Positions 1 to 11,639 of a stretch of DNA of 30,000 nucleotides are shown piece after piece (within the stretch, counting starts at the first letter, position 1; each line of letters starts with the position of its first letter). Source of the stretch: Prorocentrum cordatum (Eukaryota; Sar; Dinophyceae; Prorocentrales; Prorocentraceae). Position numbers and translations under genes: made by a program. The stretch covers positions 1,030,001 to 1,060,000 of the forward strand of contig CAUYUJ010005780.1 of assembly GCA_963575745.1 (NCBI GenBank). Reading direction: 5' to 3'. The notes below the pieces were generated by a model. It saw only the letters and a list, made by a program, of their open reading frames with translations. It was not told the origin of the DNA and did no database searches.

Positions 1-240
1 CCGAGGAAAATCGAGTTGCTTACCACGACCAGGGGGAACGGGAGGTGCACATGGAGAAGAGGCAGGAGGATGAGGAGGGAAGGGGCATGGGGGAGGGCGA
101 CGACGAGGAGGAGGTAGCGCGAGAGGAGGAAGAGGAGGAGGAGGAGGAGGAACAGAAATAGAAAGGGGAATCGAGGGCAGCGCAGAGGGCGAGAGGAGAG
201 GGTGTCCGCCAGGGGGAAGAGAAAAGGGCAAAGGGTAAGC
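1..240. repeat. GAG/GGA-rich low-complexity sequence
   Basis: The stretch is purine-rich, with the densest (GAG)n-type repeats at about 45-170. It leads into the TAC arrays. Serine-rich or arginine-rich reading frames across it are products of the triplet repeat and are not supported as genes. Confidence 0.8.
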
Positions 241-296
241 TAAACAGATTATCATGTGGGGTCCTACCGTCGGAGAAATTACGGCTCCTATTACTG

Positions 297-533
297 CGAC
301 AACTACTACTACTACTACGTTTACTATTACTACTACTGCTACGACTATAACAACGACTACTACTACTACTCCTGCTACTACCACAACTACTCCTACTACG
401 AGTGCCGCGGCTACTGCTACTACCACAACAACTACAACTACTACTACTAAGTCTACCACTACTACTACTAGTACACGTACTCCTCCTACTCCTACTACTA
501 CTCCTACTACTACTACTACTACTACTCCTGCTA

Positions 534-573
<40 letters not shown>

Positions 574-574
574 G

Positions 575-605
<31 letters not shown>

Positions 606-612
606 TTACTAT

Positions 613-645
<33 letters not shown>

Positions 646-844
646 GACTACTACTACTACTACTAATAGTACTACGACCACGACTGCAAATACTACTACT
701 GCGACTACCACCACTACTACTACAACTACAACTACTACTACTACAACAACTACTACTACGACGACTACTGCTACTACTACTACTACTACTAGTACTATAA
801 CTAGTATCGATACTACTACGAGCACTACCACTACTATTACAACG

Positions 845-893
<49 letters not shown>

Positions 894-1077
894 TTACTAC
901 CCCTGAAACTGCTACTACTACAACAACTGTTGCTGCTACGACTCAAGATACTGCTACTGCGACTACTACTACAACAAACAATAATACTACTAATAGTACG
1001 AGTAGTATCAATAGTAGTAGTCGTCGTCGTAGTTAAAGCAGTAGCAGTAGTCGCAGTCGTACTAGTAGTAGTAATAG

Positions 1078-1109
<32 letters not shown>

Positions 1110-1351
1110 TTACTACTGCTGCGATGAAAACTACTGTTACAGCTGTTACACATTATGCTGCTACTATTGCTACTGAAGCATTCCGGCTACTTCTACTATT
1201 TCCAGCGCTACTACTACTACAACTCCGACAGCGACTACTACTACTATTACTACTTTTCCCACCGTAACTACTACTATTACTACTACTACTACTGCCAGAA
1301 CTACCGCTACCCAGACAACATCTACCACTACTACTTCCACGAGCATCACTA

Positions 1352-1395
<44 letters not shown>

Positions 1396-1450
1396 GCTAC
1401 TACTACTACTACTACTACTACGGCTATTACTACGACTACTACTACCACTA

Positions 1451-1497
<47 letters not shown>

Positions 1498-1542
1498 GCT
1501 GCTACTACTACTACTAGTGCTATTACTACTGCGACTACTGCG

Positions 1543-1585
<43 letters not shown>

Positions 1586-1867
1586 ACACTACTTGAACAA
1601 GTACAACTACAACTACCACTACAACCACTACTACTACGGATGCTACTACTACTACGGCTACTACTACAACTGCTACTACTTTGGCTACGACTGCTATAAT
1701 AACGACGACTACTACTACTACTGCTACCACCACGGCTACTACGACTACTACTACGACTACTTCTACTACCACTACTACTACGACTACGATTACCACTATT
1801 ATTACTACTACTACTACGACTTCTACTACTACTACTACTACTACTACAACAACTACTACTACTATTA

Positions 1868-1904
<37 letters not shown>

Positions 1905-1924
1905 CACTACTACTACGACTACCA

Positions 1925-1955
<31 letters not shown>

Positions 1956-1984
1956 AACTACTACTACTACTACTACTGCTGCTG

Positions 1985-2015
<31 letters not shown>

Positions 2016-2044
2016 CACGACTTCGATTACTACTACTACTACTC

Positions 2045-2100
<56 letters not shown>

Positions 2101-2187
2101 ACTACTACTCTGATTGCTACGGCTACTACGGCTACGACTACAATTACGATTACTATTACCACTACTACTACCACTTCTACGATTCAC
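297..2187. repeat. (TAC)n imperfect triplet microsatellite, array 1
   Basis: Nearly 1.9 kb of ACT/TAC/CTA triplets carrying scattered single-base variants (TGC, TCC, ACG, ATT, ACC). Around 1000-1075 the orientation flips to TAG/GTA triplets and then flips back. A pure (TGC)n run of about nine units lies near 2076-2102. All six frames are open for long distances and give poly-Thr, poly-Leu, poly-Tyr, poly-Ser or poly-Val. These are low-complexity shadows and not genes. Confidence 0.95.
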
Positions 2188-2332
2188 CCCACATATGCGG
2201 ATAAGAGGGTGGGGGGCTTTGGAGACGTCGGAAGTCTGCGAGAATCTGGACAAACCCGCCGCAAGCGCCAACGTTTCATTATACAACATACCCGCCGCGA
2301 GAGCCGATACTCTTCTTCAAACCAAAGTGGCA

Positions 2333-2648
2333 CGGTCGCGGGTGGGTCGCGGGTGTGTCGCGGGTGGGTCGCGGGGTTGGTCGCAAATGGATTGCGAATG
2401 GGTCGCGGGTGGGTCGCGGATGGGTCGCGGGGTGAGTCGCGGGTGGGTCGCGGGTGGGTCGCGGGTGGGTCGCGGGTGGGTCGTGGGGTGGGTTGCGGGT
2501 TGGGTCGCGGGGTGGGTCGCGGATTGGGTCCCGGGTGGGTCGCGGTGTGGGTTGCGGGGTTGGTCGCGGGGGCGGTCGCGGGGTGGGTCGCGGGGTGGGT
2601 CGCGGGGTGAGTCGCGGGGTGGGTTGCGGGCTGGGTCCGGGGGGGGAC
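2333..2648. repeat. G-rich 12-13 bp minisatellite (GGGTGGGTCGCG)
   Basis: About 25 tandem copies of a 12-13 bp unit, GGGTGGGTCGCG with an optional extra G, and variants such as TTGCGGG and TCGTGGG. The + strand carries regularly spaced G-triplets, so it has intramolecular G-quadruplex potential. Frames on both strands are open but low-complexity (Gly/Arg/Val or Pro/Thr/Arg). I do not call a gene here. Confidence 0.85.
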
Positions 2649-2761
2649 GACGACAACAAACAACAACAGCAACAACAACAACCGCGCAACAAAATTCACA
2701 ACACGAATTCTCACTTCAGCCACGCACCCACGGAAAATGAATGTCCGTTCGGCCCCCGCAC

Positions 2762-2856
2762 TCAGACTACTACTCCCACCACAGATAGTAGTACTACTAC
2801 GATTTACAACTGAAATCATGATCACGACTATGAAACCAACACTACTCGTACTACTA

Positions 2857-2942
<86 letters not shown>

Positions 2943-2961
2943 GCAACTGCTACTGCTACTG

Positions 2962-3037
<76 letters not shown>

Positions 3038-3290
3038 TACTATAACTACTACTACTACTACTGCGATCTCGGAGGCCACCAAGGCGCAGCCGAGCGCGAG
3101 CGCGGACGAGTACTACTACTACCCTACTACCAACTACTACAACTACTGCTACTACTACACGACTAGTACTACACCTACTACTGACTCAGTACTAACTACA
3201 CTGCGACGACCGACTCTAACTATCTACTAACTAATACTACTACTACTACTAACTACTACGACTACTCTACTACATCTACTAATACATGGG
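2762..3290. repeat. (TAC)n triplet microsatellite, array 2 with decayed edge
   Basis: From 2762 to about 3075 the array is nearly pure (TAC)n with a short (TGCTAC)n patch near 2942-2968. After a short unique stretch (about 3062-3108) the triplets continue to about 3290, more degenerate and with frame slips between TAC blocks. Confidence 0.85.
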
Positions 3291-3505
3291 CGATGCCGGG
3301 GGGGTGGGTTACGGGGGGTGGGGGGGGGGGACTACAAGGTGTCCCATAAAAAATCCAAATACCAAACAAAAAAAATCCCTTACTCAAAAACTCAAAACCG
3401 GGACATATTAGGACTAAATAGCCCTAGATACTCGGAATGAGAAGAGGATGTATTGTTTTTTGTGTGCTGGTGTGTGTAATATATAGTGGGGGGGGGGGTA
3501 CGAAG
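3290..3505. other. Non-repetitive, locally A/T-richer island; no gene seen
   Basis: A short island between triplet arrays. It contains G-runs (about 3299-3330 and 3488-3498), A-runs and a TG-rich patch (about 3452-3478). No reading frame of credible composition is present, and I see no RNA gene. Confidence 0.5.
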
Positions 3506-3692
3506 CCTACTACTACTACTACTACGACTACTACTACTACTACTACGACTACCACGACCACAAATACGACTACTACTACTACTACTAATACTACTGCTAC
3601 TACTAATACTAGTAGTAGAAATCGTAGTAGTAGTAGTAGTAGTAGTAGTACTACTAGTACTACTACGGCTACGACTATGACTGCTACTACTG

Positions 3693-3755
<63 letters not shown>

Positions 3756-3774
3756 AAGTACTACTACTACTACT

Positions 3775-3817
<43 letters not shown>

Positions 3818-3905
3818 TTACCACTACTACTACAACCTACTACGACTACGACTACGACTACGACTACGACTACGACTACGACTACGACTGCGGCTACGAC
3901 TACTT

Positions 3906-3948
<43 letters not shown>

Positions 3949-3957
3949 GACTACTAT

Positions 3958-3999
<42 letters not shown>

Positions 4000-4196
4000 G
4001 ACGTTTATCACGATTACTTGTACCAGCGCTACTATCCCTAATACTACTGTCACCACTACTAACACAAGTACGACGACTAGAACAACAACAACTACTACTA
4101 CTACCACTACTACTACTACTACTACTACTGCTACTACTACTACTGCTACTACTACAACTACTACTTTATCTACTACTTCTACTACTACTACTTTAT

Positions 4197-4236
<40 letters not shown>

Positions 4237-4237
4237 G

Positions 4238-4274
<37 letters not shown>

Positions 4275-4363
4275 GTGCCACTATTAGGGCTACTATTACT
4301 ACGACGTGTACAACAATTGCTCGTACTACTGCGACTACTACTACTGCGACTACTACTACTGCA

Positions 4364-4422
<59 letters not shown>

Positions 4423-4425
4423 GAG
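3506..4425. repeat. (TAC)n triplet microsatellite, array 3, with hexamer and strand-switch segments
   Basis: The array is mostly TAC triplets. At about 3609-3650 the repeat flips to TAG/GTA and back, with CTAGTA palindromes at the junctions. At about 3841-3893 it becomes a regular 6-bp (TACGAC)n array. Reading frames through it are low-complexity only. Confidence 0.93.
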
Positions 4426-4560
4426 GGTCAAACTTCACCTTCGCGTCTACTAAGGATGAATGGGTAAGGGTAAGGCTGAGGGTTAGGGTTCGGTTTCGGG
4501 TTCTACACCGTCATATAACACCAAATATAATAACATAGAAAAGTCTGATTTTAATCGCAC

Positions 4561-4800
4561 ACGAAGCTGAAGTTCGGAAACGCACAATTTCGCCATTCGC
4601 TGATAGGAAAACAACACAGGGGCTATAGGCCTAATAATACACGAGGATGAAGTTCGGAAGCCCACTGATTCTAATAGTACACGAAGAAGGGGTTTGGAAA
4701 CCAACACTTTCGCCGTTCGCTCGTAAGCAAACAACACAAGGGCTATAGAGCCAATGGTACACGAAGGTGAGGTTCGCAAACCCATTGTGGAAAACGAGCA
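4561..4800. repeat. 120-bp tandem duplication (two copies)
   Basis: Positions 4561-4680 and 4681-4800 align base for base with a period of exactly 120. Shared anchors include ACGAAG at 4561/4681, TTCGCC near 4590/4710, ACAACACA near 4610/4730, GGCTATAG at 4621/4741 and ACGAGG/ACGAAG at 4641/4761. The copies differ by many substitutions but no net indel. A more diverged relative of the TACACGAAGGTGAGGTT portion reappears at about 5590-5612. Confidence 0.8.
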
Positions 4801-4807
4801 AACAGCG

Positions 4808-4905
4808 TTCCTTTTTTTCCTGCTCGCTTTCCTCTTCCTCGCCCTCCTCCTCCTCCTCCCCCTCCTCTTCCTCCTCCTCCTCCTCCTCTTCCTCCTTTTC
4901 CTCCT
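4808..4905. repeat. Pyrimidine-rich CTC/CTT tract
   Basis: About 100 bp of almost pure C/T on the + strand (CCTCCTCCTCTTCC type). It is a polypurine/polypyrimidine microsatellite, and Leu/Phe or Glu/Lys frames across it are low-complexity artefacts. Confidence 0.85.
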
Positions 4906-4995
4906 TACCATCACGAACCAGAAACGAATAAAACCAGAATGCGCTCCCGAATAAAACCAGAACGACGTCCTTATGAAAACCCACTTTCAAGTGGA

Positions 4996-5375
4996 CCAGA
5001 GGGCCACGATCCTCGTGATGGGGTGTTCCCGCATTGGGCGTCGGTGGGCCGTCGGCAGCGCTCCAGTGGGCCAGGGCCACGATCCATGTGAGAGGTGTGC
5101 CGAACTTCAGCGTCGGGCGGCGATCCAAATGTGGCGAGGTCTACGATCCGTGTGAGGGGTGCGCCGATCTTGCTCATCGGTGGGCCGTCGGCAGCGCTCC
5201 CAGGTGGGCCAGGACACGATCCTCGTGAGCGGCGTGCTGGAATTGGACGTCGGTGGGCCTTCGGCAACGCTCCCAATTGGACCAGGGCCACGATCTAGTG
5301 AAGTGTGCGCCGGAATCGCGCGTCGGAGGGCCAGGCCCACGATCCTCGAGAGGGTTGTGCCGAAATGAAGCGGCT
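4996..5375. repeat. Degenerate ~73-bp tandem repeat, about five copies
   Basis: The anchor CACGATC (or TACGATC) recurs at about 5005, 5078, 5142, 5215, 5289 and 5338, with spacings of 73, 64, 73, 74 and 49. Between anchors the units share GTGTGCCGAA-like, GTCGGTGGGCC and GGCAGCGCTCC blocks. Short overlapping ORFs in several frames come from the repeat. The internal order of blocks resembles the 77-bp satellite at 7655-9945. Confidence 0.7.
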
Positions 5376-5635
5376 GGCAGTGGCGGTTGCTCCAAATCTG
5401 ACGTCGACACGAAGGACAAGTGTAAAACTGCCTTTTTTGTTCACTTTCTAATGTGAATCCAATCTACAGCCCCTACAGCGAATAGTGCACGAAGGTAGGC
5501 ATTGGCGCGAAAAACACAAAGGCCAGGTTTGAAACTACGGTTTTCGTAATTCCCCTTGTAGGAGTTCTATTAGGCCTGGTACAAAAGAAGAGTACACGAA
5601 GGTGAGGTTTGTAGCGACACGAAGACCAGGTGCAC
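5376..5635. other. Non-repetitive spacer; no gene seen
   Basis: Mostly unique sequence between the 73-bp repeat and the next TAC array. It includes a diverged fragment of the 120-bp unit at about 5590-5612. No credible coding or RNA feature was found. Confidence 0.45.
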
Positions 5636-5637
5636 CC

Positions 5638-5683
<46 letters not shown>

Positions 5684-5810
5684 CATTGTCAAGACTACTA
5701 TTACCACTACTCCTATGACTACCACCACAACTATCATTACTACTACTACCACTACTACCACTACTACTACTACTGCTACTACTACTACTACTACTAGGAC
5801 TCCTACGACG

Positions 5811-5850
<40 letters not shown>

Positions 5851-5891
5851 GTACTACTACTACTGCAACAGCGACTATCACTAGCATTACG

Positions 5892-5926
<35 letters not shown>

Positions 5927-6118
5927 CACTACTACTACTATTACCACTGCGACTGCTACAACTACGACTACCACTGCTATTATCACTGCTACGGCTACCA
6001 CTACTAGTGCCACTACTACTACTACTCCTACTACTACTACTACTGCTGCTACTACTACTGATGCCAGAACGAGTGCTGCTACTACTACAACTACTTGTGA
6101 GACTACTGCTGCTACTGG

Positions 6119-6151
<33 letters not shown>

Positions 6152-6162
6152 CACTCCTACTG

Positions 6163-6214
<52 letters not shown>

Positions 6215-6215
6215 G

Positions 6216-6256
<41 letters not shown>

Positions 6257-6285
6257 CTACCACTACTACTACTTTTACTACTACG

Positions 6286-6332
<47 letters not shown>

Positions 6333-6511
6333 GACTGCTACTACTACCACTACTACTACTACTTCCACTAGTTGTACGACTACTGCTGCTACTACTTCTA
6401 CTACTCCTAAAACTACGACTACTACTACGACTACTACTACTTGTGGTACTACTACTACGATCACGACTAGTACTGCTACTACTACTACTACTACTACTAC
6501 TACCGTTCTAG

Positions 6512-6556
<45 letters not shown>

Positions 6557-6872
6557 CACTACTCCTGCGACTACTACTACTACTACTACTACAACCCTAC
6601 TACTACACTACTACTACACTACTACGGCTACACCTACCACTACTAACTATACTACTACTACTACTACTACTACTCCACTACTACTACTACTACCACTAAG
6701 ACTACTACTACTACTACGACTGCTACTACCAGGACTACTACTACTACTACCACTACTACTACTACTACTACTACCACTACTACTACTACTACTACTATTA
6801 CTACTACTACTACTACTACTGCTACTACTAGTACTACTACTATTACCACTACTACAACCACTACTACTATTA

Positions 6873-6929
<57 letters not shown>

Positions 6930-6955
6930 CTACTGCTACTACTACTACTACTGCC

Positions 6956-6987
<32 letters not shown>

Positions 6988-7274
6988 TATAAACCACCAC
7001 CACTACCACTATTACTACTACAACTACTACAACCACCACTACTACTACGACTACTAGTACTACCATTGCTACTACGACGACTACTACTACTACTACTGCT
7101 GCTACTACTACTACTATGTTTACTTTCGCTTTACTTTTACTGCTACTACTACGACTACTACTAGTACTAGTACGAGTACTAGTCGTATTACTGCTACTAC
7201 GACTACGACTACGACTACGACTACGACTACGACTACGACGAGTACTACTACTACTACTACTATTACTACTACTA

Positions 7275-7322
<48 letters not shown>

Positions 7323-7323
7323 T

Positions 7324-7378
<55 letters not shown>

Positions 7379-7485
7379 GCTACTACTACTACGACTATTC
7401 TTACTACTACCACTACCGCTACCACTACCACTACCACTACCACTACCACTACCACGACTACTACTACTACTACTACTACTACACT
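5636..7485. repeat. (TAC)n triplet microsatellite, array 4
   Basis: About 1.85 kb of imperfect TAC triplets. Sub-arrays include a (TGC)n patch near 6197-6213, (ACGACG) near 6908-6918, a 6-bp (TACGAC)n array at about 7198-7240 and a (TACCAC)n array at about 7412-7455. There are local slips where CTA blocks change phase (about 6590-6700). No gene is supported. Confidence 0.93.
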
Positions 7486-7654
7486 ACGCTTACAACCGCC
7501 ACTCTCACCACGTCGAGTCGCCGCCTGGACGCAAATCAACCTGTTTCCGAAGAAAAATGTGGACTTTGTCGCCACACACCAACAAGATTTCCTGTGGGGG
7601 GGGGGGGAAAAAAAAAAAAGACCCAACCATTAGCAATTGTGCGTAACGCGTTGT
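7486..7654. other. Unique spacer with G12-A12 homopolymer junction; no gene seen
   Basis: This short stretch separates the TAC array from the 77-bp satellite. A run of about 12-13 G followed directly by about 12 A lies near 7597-7619. No coding signal is visible. Confidence 0.5.
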
Positions 7655-9945
7655 GGGTCCCGCTTTCGGTGGGGCTCCCTATGGGGCCACGAAGCGCTGC
7701 CTTGGATGGGGGAACCGCATGCGGACTGCGCCACCGGGGCGGGCCTTCGGTGGAGCTCCCTATGGGGCTACGAAACGCTGCCCTGGGTGGGGGAACCGCA
7801 TGCGAACTGCGCCACTGGGGCCTTCGGTGGAGCTCCCTATGGTGCCACAAAACGCTGCCCTGGGCGGGGGAAGCGCATGCGAACTGCGCCACGGGGGCTT
7901 TCGGTGGAGCTCCCCATGGGGCCACGAAGCGCTGCCCTGGGTGGGGGAACCGCATGCGAGATCACCCACTGGGGCCTCCGGTGGAGCTCCCTATGGGGCC
8001 ACGAAACGCTGCCCTGGGTGGGGGAACCGCATGCGAACACCCCCACTGGGGCCTTCGGTGGAGCTCCCTATGGGGCTACGAAACGCTGCCCTGGGTGGGG
8101 GAACCGCATCGAACACCCCCACTGGGGCCTTCGGTGGAGCTCCCTATGGGGCCACGAAACGCTGCCCTGGGTGGGGGAACCGCATGCGAACACCCCCACT
8201 GGGGCCTTCGGTGGAGCTCCCTATGGGGCCACGAAACGCTGCCCTGTGTGGGGGAACCGCATGCGAACACCCCCACTGGGGCCTTCGGTGGAGCTCCCTA
8301 TGGGGCCACGAAACGCTGCCCTGGGTGGGGAACCGCATGCGAACACCCCCACTGGGGCCTTCGGTGGAGCTCCCTATGGGGCCACGAAACGCTGCCCTGG
8401 GTGGGGGAACCGCATGCGAACACCCCCACTGGGGCCTTCGGTGGAGCTCCCTATGGGGCCACGAATCGCTGCCCTGGGTGGGGGAACCGCATGCGAACAC
8501 CCCAACTGGGGCCTTCGGTGGAGCTCCCTATGGGGCCACGAAACGCTGCCCTGGGTGGGGGAACCGCATGTGGACACCCCCACTGGGGCCTTCGGTGGAG
8601 CTCCCTATGGGGCCACGAACCGCTGCCCTGGGTGGGGGAACCGCATGTGGACACCCCCACTGGGGCCTTCGGTGGAGCTCCCTATGGGGCTACGAAACGC
8701 TGCCCTGGGTGGGGGAACCGCATGCGAACACCCCCGCTGGGGCCTTCGGTGGAGCTCCTTATGGGGCCACGCAACGCTGCCCTGGGTGGGGGAACCGCAT
8801 GCGAACACCCCCACTGGGGCCTTCGGTGGAGCTCCCTATGGGGCCACGAAACGCTGCCCTGGGTGGGGGAACCGCATGCGAACACCCCCACTGGGGCCTT
8901 CGGTGGAGCTCGCTATGGGGCCACGAAACGCTGCCCCTGGCCCTGGGTGGGGACCGCATGCGAACACCCCCACTGGGGGCCTTCGGTGAGCGCCCATGGG
9001 CCACGAAGCGCGGCCCTTGGTGGGAACCTCATGCGAACCACCCCACTCATGCGAACCACCCCCACTGGGGCCTTCGGTGGAGCTCCCTATGGGGCCACGA
9101 AACGCTGCCCTGGGTGGGGGAACCGCATGCGAACACCCCCACTGGGGCCTTCGGTGGAGCTCCCTATGGGGCCACGAAACGCTGCCCCGGGTGGGGGAAC
9201 CGCATGCGAACACCCCCACTGGGGCCTTCGGTGGAGCTCCCTATGGGGCTACGAAACGCTGCCCTGTGTGGGGGGGGACCGCATGCGGCAGCCCCACTGG
9301 GGCCTACGGTGGAGCTCCCTATGGGGCCACGAAACGTTGCCCTGGGTGGGGGAACCGCATGTGGACACCCCCACTGGGGCCTTCGGTGGAGCTCCCTAAT
9401 GGGCACGAAGCGCTTCCTGGGGTGGGGAACCCCATGCGATACACCCCCACTGGGGCCTTCGGTGGAGCTCCCTATGGGCTACGAAGCGCTGCCCTTGGGT
9501 GGGGTGAAACAGCAAGCGAACACCCCCACTGGTGCCTTCGGTGGAGCTCCTATGGGGCATGGAAAAAAGAAAAAGAGGGAAAAAAAAAGGGGAAAAGGAA
9601 AGAAAAAAAATAAGGGAAAAAAAAAAAAAAAAAAAACGAAGCGCTGCCCTGGGTGGGGGAACCGCATGCGAACACCCCCACTGGCCTTCGGTGGAGCTCC
9701 CTATGGGGCCACGAAACGCTGCCCTGGGTGGGGAACCGCATGCGAACACCCCACTGGGCCTTCGGTGGAGCTCCCTATGGGGCTACGAAACGCTGCCCTG
9801 GGTGGGGGAACCGCATGCGAACACCCCCACTGGGGCCTTCGGTGGAGCTCCCTATGGGGCCACGAAGCGCTGCCCTGGGTGGGGGAACCGCATGCGAACA
9901 CCCCCACTGGGGCCTTCGGTGGAGCTCCCTATGGGGCACGAAACG
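7655..9945. repeat. 77-bp satellite array, about 29 copies
   Basis: The unit is 77 bp, starting at GGGGCCTTCGGTGGAGCTCC and ending in AACACCCCCACT. Successive copies repeat exactly 77 bp apart, for example at 8605, 8682, 8759 and 8836. Because 77 is not a multiple of three, one repeat feeds all frames and creates long but false ORFs on both strands. Each unit holds the palindromes GGAGCTCC and CGCATGCG and an inverted repeat (GTGGGGG / CCCCCAC) able to form a 7-bp stem with a 15-nt loop around CGCATGCG. Copies at the left edge end in ACTGCGCCAC, while interior copies end in ACACCCCCAC. The middle (about 8030-8930) is the most uniform. Indels accumulate at 8930-9060 and after 9380. Confidence 0.95.
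9557..9638. repeat. A/G-rich tract interrupting one 77-bp satellite unit
   Basis: About 80 bp of almost pure A and G (runs of A with GGG interruptions, ending in a run of about 20 A). It sits inside a satellite unit: unit sequence up to the GGGGC position is on the left, and the unit resumes at CGAAGCGCTG on the right. It could be local expansion of an A-run, an inserted tail or an assembly artefact. Confidence 0.75.
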
Positions 9946-11000
9946 TGTAGGGGTGTGCCGAAATGGGTGGTGGGGAGGCATGCGAACCCTAAGAGGGAGG
10001 AGGGCGAGGAGGAGGAGAAACGCGGGGCACCGTCTCTTCAAAACGAGGACCCAACACCACAGGATGGTTGGGAAAAACACCATGTCCTCGACAATCACAA
10101 ACACAGCCGCCCGAACGAATCTGTCGGGCATACAAAATGCTTACAATGGTCAGGGCCGACGCATGGATTTCCGACATGTAGGTGGACGATGGCCCAAAAA
10201 ATACACCCCCGCCAATCACCGAAATAACAAGTGAAATTTGCAGCCAGCTGGCGTTCGCCGGGTAAGCCATTGTTTCTTCAGGGCTCGCGACAAAACCATG
10301 CAGGCGCTGTACACAACACCAACACCGGGATCCCACCTGCAACCGGGGTCACACGTGTATTCCTCCACCCGACCCCCCGTTCCCTTGTTGCGAAAAAAAC
10401 CCGTTTCGGCACCTGGCCAACACCTGGGCCGCGACACGAACTGACGCTGAATGACTGCCAGGAACTACGGATCAGAATGGCCATGTTCAGGCAAACCTGT
10501 CCCTGAGATATGGATGGAGCAATCGGCCCTGATGGTTGGACGTGGACGCAATGCCGCTAGTGCGAATGCATTGTTACAACCATCAGCGTGGAATGTTGTG
10601 CCTGGACTGAGTCCGCAAGGCCACACAACAAAACCGAACATCACACGAAACACGTCACATCTAAATTGGCACGGTGCGCACGCAGGTCGCTCGATAACTG
10701 CGCAAACCAGCGAACCGCATAGCCTTCTTGGGTTGCCGCGTTGCCCAGAAGCGCTCTGCGGTCGGCGCGCGTGGGCGGCCCACAGAAGATCCAACAGAAA
10801 CGGGTCTCACGCGCGATGGCATGGCAACCACGCGCGGTGGCTAGCGCGAGCCGTCAACGAGGCACGCGTGGAAGCGAACGCGCTTGCGCGCGAGCTTGCG
10901 CGGGCAGCTGATAACACTGCAAATGCGTGCATCGCTGGCGTCGTGGCGCCCTTTGATGTCATAGATTGCAATCCTGGTTCTTCGCGCTGGTGCTTCGATG
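9946..11000. other. About 1 kb with no supportable gene
   Basis: The first 30 bases (GGGGTGTGCCGAAATG at about 9952-9967) match the right end of the 73-bp repeat near 5348-5363. The rest is unique. A + strand frame of 191 codons (10451-11026) is open, but its composition and codon use give no support for a protein. A CGCG-rich patch lies at about 10800-10905. I see no tRNA, rRNA or recognisable promoter. Confidence 0.4.
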
Positions 11001-11440
11001 CATCACTATTCAAGCTCCAGCCATGATGTGGTGTCGGCGGCTGTCGTCATCCATCGGATGTTGTTCGCGTCGCGAGAATGTCGGACGTTCTGCGGGGTGA
11101 CCGGGTGTCGGTCAGGGAGCTGGGCTCGAGAGTCATTCGCCAGGTCGTCATCCCAAACGCTTGACTTGTCCACCTTGCGCTCTCCTTCCGTCTTGACGTC
11201 TTGACGGCAGTCGCGCGCAAAGAGGAAAACAACACCACAAAAAAAAAACGACAAATTCTGTCCATCTGTGAGTCGGGTGGTCGACCGCAGTGTTTGCGAA
11301 GCGCCGCGTCAGACGTCGCTGCGCAGTAGCCCAGAGCTCCACGCTGCGACGCTGCATGAGACGCGTCGCGCGGAGAGTTGCTCGGCGCACAAAGTCGACC
11401 CATGGCTCGAGGTCGTCGTTGTTGTCGGCGATGCGTTCTT
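11000..11440 (-). pseudogene. C-terminal remnants of the RTE relic
   Basis: In one frame DDLEPWVDFVRRATLRATRL (about 11435-11375) and a following RRSVELWATAQRRLTRRFA resemble the region after the RT thumb in RTE-like elements. In another frame, closer to 11160-11000, VDKSSVWDDDLANDS and SWLELE resemble the extreme C-terminus. At least one frame change separates them, with an A-run near 11240-11248 between. No separate function is implied. Confidence 0.5.
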
Positions 11441-11639
11441 CAAGTCGCGCGCTTCGCGGGCGTGGCCGCTGCCGGTCAGAGGTTGACTGTCTGCGTCGTC
11501 TGTGGAAGATGTAGCGTCGGAGTCGGGCGCTGGATGCAGTGTGGGAGCTGTCGCGCCTCATGGGGCGACGAGGTGGGATCGCTGTCGTGGCTGTCGGCGT
11601 CTGGGTGCCCCGATGATCGCATGGATCATGCGCATTCGG

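Noticed and set aside
4459-4500. Telomere-like GGGTTAGGGTTCGGTTTCGGG
   Set aside because: Only about two imperfect units, with no longer array. Insufficient to call an interstitial telomere.
20-7646. Many long frames of poly-Ser, poly-Thr, poly-Leu, poly-Val or poly-Tyr on both strands
   Set aside because: They are six-frame readings of TAC/GAG triplet repeats, open because the repeats rarely form stops. Composition is not protein-like.
7655-9945. 77-bp array as a CRISPR-like array
   Set aside because: Units are contiguous with no variable spacers, and the sequence context is eukaryotic.
7594-9950. Long + strand frames (up to 765 aa) with a recurring WGLRWSSLWGHETLPW-type peptide
   Set aside because: A 77-bp satellite read in three rotating frames. 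Several such frames overlap and none has independent coding evidence.
10451-11026. 191-aa + strand frame
   Set aside because: No recognisable motif, no codon-bias support and no neighbour of the same strand. Likely chance in GC-rich DNA.
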